Positions 15,342 through 23,643 of a stretch of 64,000 nucleotides of DNA are shown piece by piece. Position numbers and translations under genes: made by a program. The stretch lies in the NCBI RefSeq assembly GCF_016616885.1, contig NZ_CP067102.1:2198501-2262500 (forward strand), written 5' to 3'. The notes beneath the pieces were generated by a model, which made no database searches, had not been told where the DNA came from, and saw only the letters and a list, made by a program, of their open reading frames with translations. This stretch comes from Bradyrhizobium diazoefficiens (lineage in GTDB: Bacteria > Pseudomonadota > Alphaproteobacteria > Rhizobiales > Xanthobacteraceae). Each line of letters opens with the position of its first letter. Position 1 is the first letter of the stretch.

Positions 15342-15650
15342 ATGAGAAGGACACTGATCAGATACAAGGCCAAGCCGGAGCTGGCCGACAGGAACGCCGA
15401 GCTGGTTTCGGCCGTATTTGCTGAATTGAAGGCAGCCAGGCCGGACGGCGTACGCTATCTGACGCTGCGCCTGGAGGACGACACCTTCATCCATCTCGTC
15501 GAGGCCGCGGCCGAGGACGGCTCGAGCCCGATCCCGAAGCTCAGGGCATTTCAGGCGTTTCAGGACGGCATCCGCGACCGCTGCGCCGAGCCGCCGCTGG
15601 TTCGTGATGTGAAGATCGTCGGGAACTACCGTATGCTGAACGAGTCCTGA
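15342..15650 (+). CDS. Small ABM-like (dimeric alpha/beta barrel) protein
   Basis: 102 residues beginning MRRTLIRYKAKPELADRNAELVSAVFAELKAARPDGVRYLTLRLEDDTFIHLVEA. The pattern fits the antibiotic-biosynthesis monooxygenase/ferredoxin-like barrel fold. Small proteins of this fold can be quinol or polyketide monooxygenases or merely ligand binders; none can be assigned. It is 20 bp upstream of the ECF sigma gene, almost certainly one transcript, so it may be a target or a modulator of that sigma factor. The start has GGGAGCG upstream. Confidence 0.7.
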   Translation: MRRTLIRYKAKPELADRNAELVSAVFAELKAARPDGVRYLTLRLEDDTFIHLVEAAAEDGSSPIPKLRAFQAFQDGIRDRCAEPPLVRDVKIVGNYRMLNES

Positions 15651-15670
15651 ACAGACGAGACGGAGGAGCA

Positions 15671-16561
15671 ATGGCGCCAGACCCGCTGGCCACTATCGAT
15701 ATCGAGGCCCTGCTGGCGCGGATGCGACCGAAATTGCATCGCTACTGCGCACGCATGGTCGGCTCGGTCATCGACGGTGAGGATGTGCTGCAGGATGCGC
15801 TGATCAAGGCGATGGAGGCGACACCATCGGTCGCGCCCATCGTCAATCCCGAGGGCTGGCTGTTCCGCATCGCGCACAACACCGCGCTGGATTTCCTGCG
15901 CCGCCGCAACCGGCAACAGGCGCTGCATTCGGCTGAGGAGGTGGACATGATCGCCGACCGGCTCGATGATGTGGAGAGCCGCCAGATCGCTGCGACCAGC
16001 CTGCGCACCTTCATGCGGCTGCCGATAGCGCAGAGATCCAGCGTGATCCTGATGGACGTGCTCGGCTGCTCGCTTGCCGAGGTCTGCGACATCATGGACT
16101 TCAGCCTGCCGGCGGTGAAAGCCGCGCTGCATCGTGGGCGCACGCAGCTGCGTGAACTGGCGCAGCAGCCTGACGATGTGCCGCAGCCGGGCCTGTCGGA
16201 AGCCGATCGGTCGCGGCTCAACGCCTATGTCGGTCATTTCAACGCCCGCGACTTCGACGCGATCCGCGCCATGATCGCCGATGACGTCAGGCTCGAGCTC
16301 GTCAATCGCACCAGGCAGAAAGGCAAGGCCGAGGTGTCGAATTACTTCGGCAATTATTCGAAGGTCAGCGATTGGCACCTGGTGACGGGGCAGGTCGAGG
16401 GACGTCCCGCGATCCTGGTGTTCGATCCGAACGACCCGAACGGGCGGCCGAAATATTTCATGCTGCTCGACTGGTCATCCGACAAGCTCGCTACCATCCG
16501 GGATTTTCGTCACGCGGCCTACGTCATCGACGGCGCGGAGTGCGTGGTGGATAGAGGGTGA
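15671..16561 (+). CDS. ECF sigma factor with SnoaL-like C-terminal domain
   Basis: 296 residues. Sigma-70 region 2 is at about 10-80 (IDGEDVLQDALIKAMEA, GWLFRIAHNTALDFLRRRN) and region 4 at about 115-165 (SVILMDVLGCSLAEVCDIMDFSLPAVKAALHRGRTQLRE). The last 115 residues form an NTF2/SnoaL fold (RLNAYVGHFNARDFDAIRAMIADDVRLELVNR). ECF groups with such an extension use it in place of a separate anti-sigma factor. No anti-sigma gene follows, in agreement. The DGGGKV motif of ECF41 is not visible, so it belongs to another extended group. GGAGGAGC precedes the ATG. Confidence 0.85.
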   Translation: MAPDPLATIDIEALLARMRPKLHRYCARMVGSVIDGEDVLQDALIKAMEATPSVAPIVNPEGWLFRIAHNTALDFLRRRNRQQALHSAEEVDMIADRLDDVESRQIAATSLRTFMRLPIAQRSSVILMDVLGCSLAEVCDIMDFSLPAVKAALHRGRTQLRELAQQPDDVPQPGLSEADRSRLNAYVGHFNARDFDAIRAMIADDVRLELVNRTRQKGKAEVSNYFGNYSKVSDWHLVTGQVEGRPAILVFDPNDPNGRPKYFMLLDWSSDKLATIRDFRHAAYVIDGAECVVDRG

Positions 16562-16653
16562 GCTGGCCCTCCGCATCGGTGCAGGCGTCGCCGCGAAAGC
16601 GTGTGCGGCAGCCTGACGGCCTTTACCTTGCATGAGAGGTCATCAACCCAACA

Positions 16654-16782
16654 TCACCGCACGCCCGTGCCTTTGCATCGCTGGCACTTCACCACCTTGT
16701 CGCCCTTCTTGAGCAAGCCTTTGCCCTCACAATTTTTGCACTTCTGCTTCTTCTTGATGTTCGGGCCTTTTTCACTAACCAT
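16654..16782 (-). CDS. 42-residue DnaJ-type zinc-motif protein, copy B
   Basis: Paralogue of the gene at 9642-9770: same length and, on translation, only the penultimate residue differs (Val instead of Leu). Both CxxCxGxG motifs are intact. Homology extends upstream over the ribosome site (CAGGACA here, weaker than the AGGAGG of copy A) and the GTCGAC block, then fades, so a cassette of about 180 bp was copied. Its neighbours are an ECF sigma gene and a toxin-antitoxin pair. Confidence 0.75.
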   Translation of the reverse strand: MVSEKGPNIKKKQKCKNCEGKGLLKKGDKVVKCQRCKGTGVR

Positions 16783-17043
16783 GAAATTGTCCTGCCGCTA
16801 GAGAGCGGTCGACTGGTGATTTGTACGGGCTGCGCTTGGCGAGGGCGATAATCTAAACGGACGCCGATTGCGCTGCCGTTTTCATTCAATATCCATCCTC
16901 GGGCTTTTTTGCATGGGGGCTACAGATAATCGTAGCGTCTTGCCGATCTACTCCGACGGTGCGCGAGCTGCAACGAGGAGGTGAGTCGGATTGCCATTGC
17001 GGAACTGTACATTATATGGTACGGAGTGATTACATAGGGCTGC

Positions 17044-17397
17044 ATGCCAAATCATGATTCCCATAAGATGCCCGTCGTGTTTTACCGCACGCAGGGCGGG
17101 ACCGAGGTTGTGCGGGATTGGCTGCGGAGCCTGGACGAGGCCGACCGTCAGGCCGTGGGCCTCGACCTCATGCGCGTTCAATACCGCTGGCCGGTGGGTA
17201 TGCCGCTTTGCCGGGCGCTAGGCGATGGCTTGTGGGAGGTGCGCACGTCGCTGCCGAGCAACCGGATCGCTCGTGTCCTGTTCAGCGTGCAGCGGGGTCG
17301 CATTCTGGTCCTTCACGGATTCATCAAGAAGACCCAGAAGACGCCGCCCGATGATTTGGCGCTGGCGCATCGCAGAAACCGTGAATTCGAGAAATGA
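17044..17397 (+). CDS. HigB/RelE-like toxin (phage Gp49-like)
   Basis: 117 residues of the RelE superfamily Gp49-like/HigB group: VVFYRTQGGTEVVRDWLRSLDEADRQAVGLDLMRVQYRWPVGMPLCRALGDGLWEVRTSLPSNRIARVLFSVQRGRILVLHGFIKKTQKTP. The RVLFSV strand and the LHGFIKKTQKTP tail hold the basic residues of ribosome-dependent mRNA interferases. It precedes and nearly abuts its antitoxin (11-bp gap), the toxin-first order of HigBA. The upstream stretch GTACATTATATGGTAC (17007-17022) may be promoter and operator. The start could also be the Met at 17068. Activity not proven. Confidence 0.85.
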   Translation: MPNHDSHKMPVVFYRTQGGTEVVRDWLRSLDEADRQAVGLDLMRVQYRWPVGMPLCRALGDGLWEVRTSLPSNRIARVLFSVQRGRILVLHGFIKKTQKTPPDDLALAHRRNREFEK

Positions 17398-17408
17398 AGG
17401 AGACCAAC

Positions 17409-17711
17409 ATGGCGAAAAAGAAGAAAGCAGTCCGTTCCGTCGCCAAGCTCACCACACTCGATGATTTCCTCGGCAAAGAAGGCAATCGAGAGGAGTTCGA
17501 GGCCATCGCAGTCAAAGAGGTCCTCGCGTGGCAGATCGAGCAGGCGATGAAGGAGAACAACATATCCCGCAACAATCTGGCCCAGCGCATGAAGACGTCG
17601 CGCAGTCAGATCGGGCGCCTGCTCGACCCTAAGGACGGCAACGTTACGCTGGCAACGCTTCAGCGCGCCGCGCGCATGGTCGGGCGGTCATTGCGGCTGG
17701 AGCTGGTTTGA
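17409..17711 (+). CDS. HigA-like XRE antitoxin
   Basis: 100-residue antitoxin with a Lys-rich N-terminus (MAKKKKAVRSV) and an XRE helix-turn-helix (ISRNNLAQRMKTSRSQIGRLLDPKDGNVTLATLQRAARMVGRSL). Start ATG 17409 follows GAAGGAGA, a better ribosome site than that of the in-frame ATG at 17394. It should bind and neutralise the upstream toxin and autorepress the pair. Confidence 0.85.
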   Translation: MAKKKKAVRSVAKLTTLDDFLGKEGNREEFEAIAVKEVLAWQIEQAMKENNISRNNLAQRMKTSRSQIGRLLDPKDGNVTLATLQRAARMVGRSLRLELV

Positions 17712-17791
17712 AGCATGGATATGATGCTGGCAGTGCGCTTAATCGGATGGAGACATTCGGTGCTCTGGGCTGCACTGTCACCGTAACCCTT

Positions 17792-18376
17792 TCATTCGAC
17801 GGAGCCGACATTAGCCGATGCCGTTGCAGTCGGTTCGACGGTTGATAATTTCCCTACCCGACGGTCCGAAATTGTCGTGTCATATCGCTCAATGAACTTG
17901 AGCAGCTTGCCACGATCCGCGTTGTACTCCTCACCCCACTTCCCGATTCCATGCCCGATGGCTTTGATCAGTCCGAACAGATCAAAAGGCTTCGGTGCGT
18001 TCGAGCCTGTCAAAGGCCTAATGAATCCAGCCTCGCCCAGGCAAGGCATGATCGGCGAAACCTTCCCTGCAATGACTTTTCTAGAAGAGAGGTTCGTCAT
18101 GTGCAGAACAGAATTGCGGAACTCCCACAGCTCATCTGCCGAGATGCTAAGCGGTTCGAGGTCAACATATACAGTAACCCACTTGCCGAAATTCCCCGAA
18201 ACATCACCGTACTCAACGAAGGCGAGTGTATCGACACACGACATCAGCAGCTTTGAACATGAGACGTAAAGCTTTGCGTTGAAAGGCGTGCGAATACCGT
18301 TGAAATAGTCGTCGTGAATTAGCTCGGTAAAACGGAAGCCATTCTCGCTGGCGTACTCTACGAGATAGTCCGGCAT
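17792..18376 (-). CDS. HEPN-like hypothetical protein, probably N-terminally disrupted
   Basis: 194 residues from ATG 18376 (GGGGAAG upstream). An all-helical look with the motif EFRNSVLH (R87-N88-x3-H92) matches the RNxxxH catalytic signature of HEPN ribonucleases. Other visible text: KLYVSCSKLLMSCVDTLAFVEYG, FDLFGLIKAIGHGIGKW. The frame stays open upstream to 18544, and sensible text (SEGFTPEEWLAVYRYGQGLEYFEEAFVLFRA) continues in the neighbouring frame to about 18590. An original longer gene has therefore probably suffered a frameshift near 18470. GC is lower than in flanking genes, suggesting transfer. It may be defence- or toxin-related, but that is inference. Confidence 0.6.
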   Translation of the reverse strand: MPDYLVEYASENGFRFTELIHDDYFNGIRTPFNAKLYVSCSKLLMSCVDTLAFVEYGDVSGNFGKWVTVYVDLEPLSISADELWEFRNSVLHMTNLSSRKVIAGKVSPIMPCLGEAGFIRPLTGSNAPKPFDLFGLIKAIGHGIGKWGEEYNADRGKLLKFIERYDTTISDRRVGKLSTVEPTATASANVGSVE

Positions 18377-18590
18377 GCTTCCCCAACCTTCCTGATAGGT
18401 TGCGGCGTCGCCGCGGTAAGGTCCAAGCGCAATGTCTATCGATTTTTGGCAGACCATCGACAATCGATGTGATGCAACATACAGGTGCCGTACTGGCTCG
18501 AAAGAGCACGAATGCCTCTTCGAAATATTCGAGCCCCTGTCCATATCGGTAGACCGCGAGCCACTCTTCAGGCGTGAAGCCCTCTGACAA

Positions 18591-18891
18591 AAAGTCTAAG
18601 GCGATGGGTGGTTGTCGATATCGCCACGGTGAGATTGTCCAACGAAGCTCGCGATACAGTTCCCGCAGACCGTTTCGCGCGAGCTCGCAAATTTAGGGCA
18701 AGCGCAGCAACGGCCAACGTGATCGCCGCGCCATTCGATCTCCGCTTCAACAGCAATGCGGCAAGGCGTCTCTGGTGAGTGCCCCACCGCCCGCCTTCGC
18801 CTTCGGGCTTTGGCGCGGCAGCCTTCACTCGCTTCGGTTTTGATGTGCGGCGCTGGCTTGCCCAGCCGAAGCTCGCGAAGCGAGCGAAGGC
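18591..18891. other. Gene-free stretch beside the island boundary
   Basis: No convincing coding signal; long overlapping readings on both strands lack coding bias. It contains short GC-rich inverted motifs such as GCTCGCGAAGCGAGC just before the tRNA-derived repeat. I see no promoter or terminator. Confidence 0.5.
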
Positions 18892-18938
18892 TGGCGGGCC
18901 CGGCAGGACTCGAACCTGCAACCAGACCGTTATGAGCG
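18892..18938 (-). repeat. tRNA-Ile2 3'-half duplicate (att-like site)
   Basis: 47-bp copy of the 3' part of the tRNA-Ile2 gene (anticodon loop through CCA), matching 25206-25252 in the same orientation with one mismatch at 18895. This is the signature left when an element integrates into a tRNA 3' end: intact tRNA at one end, 3' fragment at the other. Confidence 0.8.
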
Positions 18939-19067
18939 ACGGGATATCGGTTGCGATCGTTGATTTTGCTGCCTTTTCGTCCGAAATCGAGCGCGTTCGT
19001 TGCGATTTGATGAAGTCGTTTCTGGTGCGAAACTGGTGCGTGACCATTCGGACCAGTCTCATCTCGT

Positions 19068-21719
19068 TTAGCCTCCCCGCAGCGCCTCGAGGTCCGGCTT
19101 TTTCGAGAGCACCAGTGCTCCGGTTATGGCGATTGATCCGCAGACCAGCGCCGTCGCCAGAGCCACCATCACATAGAGCCAAGGAATCGATAAGGTCTCC
19201 GGCGGCGGGTCAAACACACCGGAGAGAAGAGTCACCAAGGCGAAAGCTATGCCAAAGCCGACCACAATGCCCATAATGGCCCCGCCGACCACGATGAACA
19301 GCCCCTCGCTCCACAGAAAGGCTCCCAGCTGCCATGGCGTGGCGCCAAGCCCGGACAGAATAGTGAAGGTGCGACGCCGCTCGGAAAGTCCCAAGGCCAG
19401 AACGAGTCCGGTGACGCCCGCGATCATCAGGACAGAAAAGCCGAGTTCCAAAGCGGTCAGGCCACGCAGATCGACCGCGGTCAGGCTCGAACTGATAATC
19501 GCCTGTGTGTCGCCGAGTGTGGTGACCTTCGTGCCGCCCTGCATCGCCGCCAACTTGCGCGTCGCCGCGGCGACGGCTTCCGGGTTCGCCGCAGTCCGCA
19601 ATAGAACAACTTCGCTGACGTCGGAGCCTGTCTTCTGCGCGATGTAGTTCGCATTGGCTACGAGAAATGAGTCCTTCGGAGCTGTTGGAAACTCACGCAC
19701 GACGCCGATGAACCTGAACGGGACAACGTGATATTGATGATCCGTCGCGCTCTGCAGGCGCAAGTTCAGGCGCTCGCCGGGTTGCAGCTGAAAGTCGTCG
19801 ACGGTCTCCTGCGAAACAAGAACACCATCGGGCGTCTCGGCCAACAGCGCGAGAGATTTGGCCGCATTGTGATTTGCGAAATATGCATTTGAGATCGTGG
19901 TGAGCTTGCCGATGGTCGCGGGATTGATCCCGAACATGTCTTGCAGGTCCGCTCCCACATAGGCGAAACGATGCATCATCGGTTCCGCTGCGACCACGCC
20001 CGGAATGGCTCTTAGGCCTGGCAGAAGTTCGCTCGCGGGGTGGGTTGTGGTCCCGCTCACCGTGACATCGGCGCCGTTGGTGAGTTCAGCGTCGATGCGG
20101 GACTGCGCGTTATACGTGCTGTTGAAGATGGCGGTTGCCGTCGCAAAGGCGAATGCGAGGGCGACGAGCGCGACACCCCTGGCCATGCGACCTCGCTGAC
20201 GCGACAGGGAGGCTGCGATGATGGGAGCAAGCGCGGCAGAAGCCGGCGCGAGCAGGGCCGCCACCATGTTTTTGCCCGACCCGAGCGCCCATCTGCTCAG
20301 GCGAAGCCACAACAAGCCGGCGCCGATCCAGAAGCACAGCGGCGCGAGGAAAGCCTCGTAATGCACGGAGGTTTGGGCCACGCCCTCGGGAGCCAGAACA
20401 ATCTCGTAACCGGCCGTTGCGACCGTCCAGAAGACGATCGCGCCGATCACCAGAGTGGCAACGTCCAGATAAAGCCGCTGCCACAGTGAACGTGTCGTTC
20501 GCTCCACCTCGGCACGGGCAGCGGAGATTGACGTGCGTGTTGCGTCCCGCCACGCTGGAACGAGAGAGGCCGCGACGCCAAAGCCAAACCCGATAGCGCC
20601 AACAAGAACCAACCATGCCGCCACAAGCCTCAGATTTTCGAGCCGCCACCAGAGGACCGCTACGACGACGGCGAGAAGCAGCCCGATGATGACGCCTGTT
20701 CCGCCGACCGCAACCGCCTCGATCGCCGCAAGGCGCAACACTTGCAGCAGGGATGCGCCGCGAAGGCGCAACAGCGCCTGCTCGCGGCGCCGACGCGCTG
20801 AACCGGAAGAGGCGACCGCAAGCGTCACCAGCAGCGCTAAAACCACGCCGGGTATCCCAAGGAAGAGGAACAGGACTTGCGCATACAGCGAGTCGGCGCG
20901 CACCGCATCAAGCCTCGCTGCGAGATTGTCAGCCACGGCGGCGCTGCCTGCGGCACGCGCCTCGAAATTCTTGGCGGTGCGCTGCGCCTGGATGAAGGCG
21001 GCGCTTGGGTCCGGTGGCAAAGCACCATGATCGAGCCGGACATGGATTTCGGTGCGGACAGTGTCCGGTCGGGCGGACGATTGCTGATCGAAAACGTCCC
21101 GCCACTGTGGCATTGGCATGACAAGGATATTGTCCGGCGGCGCTTGGGGCGCAATGTTCTTGGACAGCCCAATCGCTTGGAACATAGAATCCGCATTCGG
21201 CAAAGCCACGATTCCGGCGATCTTCACGTCGATCGGCCCCATACCGACGCGATGGATCGTAACCGTGTCACCGGGTGCGACGTGAAGACTCGCGGCTGTT
21301 TGGGTGGCAATCAAAACGCCGTACCATGAGCCCAGATTGAGCTGGATCTGACCCGGAAAATGCTGACGATAATCTGGCTCCAGGCCGAGCACTTTGCCTG
21401 GTCCTGTCGTCTGCGATGTTGCGTCCGTCGTGGCGGAAAATCCTTCGGTGTCCGCATATCCAACCGACTGAAGCGCGTCATACCGAGCGGCTTTATGAAC
21501 CGCGTCGATCACCGCCGCCGGATTTGCTCCAGATGCTACCAGCACCTGCCAGTCCACCGGGAGGCTCGCCACCGCACGTCGGGCCATGCTCTCGGAGGAG
21601 GCGACGACGAATGCACCAAGGGACCCGAGCAATGCGACTGGCAGCGCAAGTCCCACAATAGCAGCGGCAAGGCGGCCCGAGTGTCCCGTGAAAATAGCTT
21701 TGAGCCAAAGCCGTATCAT
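19068..21719 (-). CDS. FtsX/MacB-like ABC transporter permease
   Basis: 883-residue inner-membrane permease with two FtsX-type halves. TM1 is at about residues 10-38. A large periplasmic region follows, then TMs from about 285 to 560 (VLFLFLGIPGVVLALLVTLAV, GGTGVIIGLLLAVVVAVLW), a second periplasmic region with NGADVTVSGTTTHPASELLPG, and C-terminal TMs from 755 onward (ALELGFSVLMIAGVTGLVLALGLSERRRTFTILSGLGATPWQLGAFLWSE). ATG 21719 overlaps the ATPase stop as ATGA. Such systems move lipoproteins, peptides or signals by mechanotransmission. Last gene of a four-gene minus-strand operon within the tRNA-bounded segment. Confidence 0.85.
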   Translation of the reverse strand: MIRLWLKAIFTGHSGRLAAAIVGLALPVALLGSLGAFVVASSESMARRAVASLPVDWQVLVASGANPAAVIDAVHKAARYDALQSVGYADTEGFSATTDATSQTTGPGKVLGLEPDYRQHFPGQIQLNLGSWYGVLIATQTAASLHVAPGDTVTIHRVGMGPIDVKIAGIVALPNADSMFQAIGLSKNIAPQAPPDNILVMPMPQWRDVFDQQSSARPDTVRTEIHVRLDHGALPPDPSAAFIQAQRTAKNFEARAAGSAAVADNLAARLDAVRADSLYAQVLFLFLGIPGVVLALLVTLAVASSGSARRRREQALLRLRGASLLQVLRLAAIEAVAVGGTGVIIGLLLAVVVAVLWWRLENLRLVAAWLVLVGAIGFGFGVAASLVPAWRDATRTSISAARAEVERTTRSLWQRLYLDVATLVIGAIVFWTVATAGYEIVLAPEGVAQTSVHYEAFLAPLCFWIGAGLLWLRLSRWALGSGKNMVAALLAPASAALAPIIAASLSRQRGRMARGVALVALAFAFATATAIFNSTYNAQSRIDAELTNGADVTVSGTTTHPASELLPGLRAIPGVVAAEPMMHRFAYVGADLQDMFGINPATIGKLTTISNAYFANHNAAKSLALLAETPDGVLVSQETVDDFQLQPGERLNLRLQSATDHQYHVVPFRFIGVVREFPTAPKDSFLVANANYIAQKTGSDVSEVVLLRTAANPEAVAAATRKLAAMQGGTKVTTLGDTQAIISSSLTAVDLRGLTALELGFSVLMIAGVTGLVLALGLSERRRTFTILSGLGATPWQLGAFLWSEGLFIVVGGAIMGIVVGFGIAFALVTLLSGVFDPPPETLSIPWLYVMVALATALVCGSIAITGALVLSKKPDLEALRGG

Positions 21720-22390
21720 GTGCCCAACATCGCGTCTGATAACTGGAGCTGTCCGTGATCCATGAACCACGTGGTTTGCAAGGGTTCGGCGACAGAGGGA
21801 TCGTGGGTGGCAACGACGAGAGCGGCGTCTCTGCCCTCAAGGGATTGCAGCAATGCATCCACGGTCTGTCGAGCGATGAACTGGTCTAGCTGCCCCGTCG
21901 GTTCGTCGGCCAGAATCAACCTGGGCTTCAGCGCAATCGCCCTCGCAAGCGCGACACGTTGCGCTTGCCCGCCCGACAGTTCGTCCGGAACTTTGTCCGC
22001 GATGCCCACGAGTCCAAGCAAGTCCAACACTTCCATTGCCCGGGCCCGGGGCGAAGGGATGGATTCGGCTATTCGTAGCGGGATTTCGACATTCTCGACG
22101 GCACTCAATGTCGGGATCAAGCTCGGCGCCTGGAATACCATGCCAATATATGTGGGCCTAAGCGCCTCATGCCGGCCCCTTGCCTGCCAGGTCAGCCGAC
22201 CACTCGTCGGCTCGTCGAGGCCGGCGATCAGATGAAGCAATGTCGATTTTCCGCTACCGGAGCGGCCGACTAGGGCTATTCGATCGCCGGCCCGAATTAC
22301 AAATGAAGCCGGTTGGAGGGCACAGATGTCGGCCCCACCTTGGCGGAAATGACGTGCCACATTCTCGCCTTCGACCAGGATGTCAGGCAT
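21716..22390 (-). CDS. ABC transporter ATPase (LolD/MacB type), second
   Basis: 224 residues with Walker A GRSGSGKS, Q-loop VFQAPSLIPTLS, signature LSGGQAQRVALARA, Walker B LILADEP and the H-loop ATHD. Start ATG 22390 (MPDILVEGENV) overlaps the upstream ATPase gene by 8 bp and its own stop overlaps the permease start. The longer reading to 22474 is an artefact. It should pair with the other ATPase to power the FtsX-like permease as a heterodimer. Confidence 0.85.
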   Translation of the reverse strand: MPDILVEGENVARHFRQGGADICALQPASFVIRAGDRIALVGRSGSGKSTLLHLIAGLDEPTSGRLTWQARGRHEALRPTYIGMVFQAPSLIPTLSAVENVEIPLRIAESIPSPRARAMEVLDLLGLVGIADKVPDELSGGQAQRVALARAIALKPRLILADEPTGQLDQFIARQTVDALLQSLEGRDAALVVATHDPSVAEPLQTTWFMDHGQLQLSDAMLGT

Positions 22391-23045
22391 CGTCGATTTT
22401 TCCATCGCGAAGATGGATAATGCGGTCAGCGCACGCGGCAAGCGCGTGACTATGGGTTGCCACCAGGACCGCAACTCCGGTGCGACGCTGTTCGTTCAAC
22501 ACGTCAAGAATAGAGCGTTCCGTCATTGCGTCGACCTCTCCAGTCGGTTCATCAGCCAGAAGTAGGCGCGGCGCAGCAGCGAGGGCGACGGCAAGGCCCG
22601 CCCGCGCCAATTCGCCTCCCGATAATTGACCCGGCCATGCGCTTGCGCGATCCGCGAGCCCTGTTTGGATCAGCAGCGTCTTTGCCCGTTTGTTGTCACT
22701 CTTCCCGGCAAGAAGCGTTGCCAGCTTCACGTTGTCTGTCACCGAGAGCGAAGAGAACAAATTTCCGGATTGCATTAAGATGCCGACGTTCGCGCCTCTG
22801 CGGCGCGCGCGTTCGGTTTCGGGACGCCGGGTCAGGCGTTCCCCGAGCAGTTCCACGTATCCGCCGTCCAGTTCGTCCAAACCCGCTAGGCAGGCGAGCA
22901 AGGTCGATTTGCCGCTCCCGGATGGACCAACCAGTGCGACCAGCTCACCTTCGTCAAGCCGCAGGCTGACGCCGCGCAGCGCCAGAGTCTCGGATTCCCC
23001 TGTGTGAAAGAACCTGTAGACATCGAATGCCTCAAGGATAGTCAT
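22383..23045 (-). CDS. ABC transporter ATPase (LolD/MacB type), first
   Basis: 220 residues with Walker A GPSGSGKS, LMQSGNLFSSLS in the Q-loop region, Walker B LLLADEPTGEVD and ATHSH. The signature reads LSGGELARAGLA, without the usual Gln-Arg after LSGG (LSGGQQQR). This altered C-loop may make one nucleotide site weak, as in asymmetric ABC pairs. It starts one base after the stop of the secreted-protein gene. Confidence 0.85.
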   Translation of the reverse strand: MTILEAFDVYRFFHTGESETLALRGVSLRLDEGELVALVGPSGSGKSTLLACLAGLDELDGGYVELLGERLTRRPETERARRRGANVGILMQSGNLFSSLSVTDNVKLATLLAGKSDNKRAKTLLIQTGLADRASAWPGQLSGGELARAGLAVALAAAPRLLLADEPTGEVDAMTERSILDVLNEQRRTGVAVLVATHSHALAACADRIIHLRDGKIDDA

Positions 23046-23046
23046 G

Positions 23047-23643
23047 TCACTGCCACCTGAAGCTCTTCGCCATTAGATCCCACTGATCGGCGTTGTCCGC
23101 TCCTAATGGCGCGGACAAGGTCAAAGTGACCAGCTTGCCGTTCTTCCAGAAGAAGTAGCGCTCATTCTCCTCGCGGATCGCTTTCTCGGTCACCGGGTTC
23201 GGTTCCGAATTCGAGCTATAGCTCGCGACCACCGCAGATCCCGTGGGAAGCTTGACGGATTTGACCGCCGTCACATGAACCGCTCTACCCGTTTTCTCAA
23301 GTTCAGCGACCTCCAGCTGTTTGACGTTGGCGAGGGTCACCGCGTCGGGACGTTGCGACGCAGCAAGCGCAATCGTGTTGTATTTGTCGCTGAAAGTGAC
23401 GCCGTCCGGGATCTCACGACGAGCCCATCCTTCGGGAACCTTGATATTGAAGCCCTGCGGCGAGCGGTACTCAATGAAGACCTGATTGTCTGGAATGTCG
23501 CCGGGTGGGTTTTTTTCCGGTGCCAGCGGCCTTTCCGATGCCGAAGGTGCCGACCTGCTCGCTTGCGCAAAGAGCGAAGCTGGCGCGAATCCTACGAAAG
23601 TTACCGTGGCTGCAGCCACGACAGACGTAGCTATTCTGTTCAT
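23047..23643 (-). CDS. Secreted PsbP/DUF1795-like protein
   Basis: 198 residues with a clear signal peptide (MNRIATSVVAAATVTFVGFA, cleavage near LFAQA) and a proline-rich spacer (RPLAPEKNPPGDIPDNQ). A compact domain follows, beginning with FNIKVPEGWARREIPDGVTFSDKYNTIALAAS and ending FFWKNGKLVTLTLSAPLGADNADQWDLMAKSFRW. The PEGW start and W-ending helix resemble the PsbP/MOG1-like fold. First gene of the operon with both ATPases and the permease, hence likely the periplasmic partner or cargo carrier of that exporter. ATG 23643 has GGAAAGGAAA upstream. Confidence 0.75.
   Translation of the reverse strand: MNRIATSVVAAATVTFVGFAPASLFAQASRSAPSASERPLAPEKNPPGDIPDNQVFIEYRSPQGFNIKVPEGWARREIPDGVTFSDKYNTIALAASQRPDAVTLANVKQLEVAELEKTGRAVHVTAVKSVKLPTGSAVVASYSSNSEPNPVTEKAIREENERYFFWKNGKLVTLTLSAPLGADNADQWDLMAKSFRWQ

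Noticed and set aside
18779..19276. 165-codon plus-strand frame
   Set aside because: Contains the GGPGRTRTCNQ text that arises when a tRNA fragment is translated; no coding bias elsewhere.
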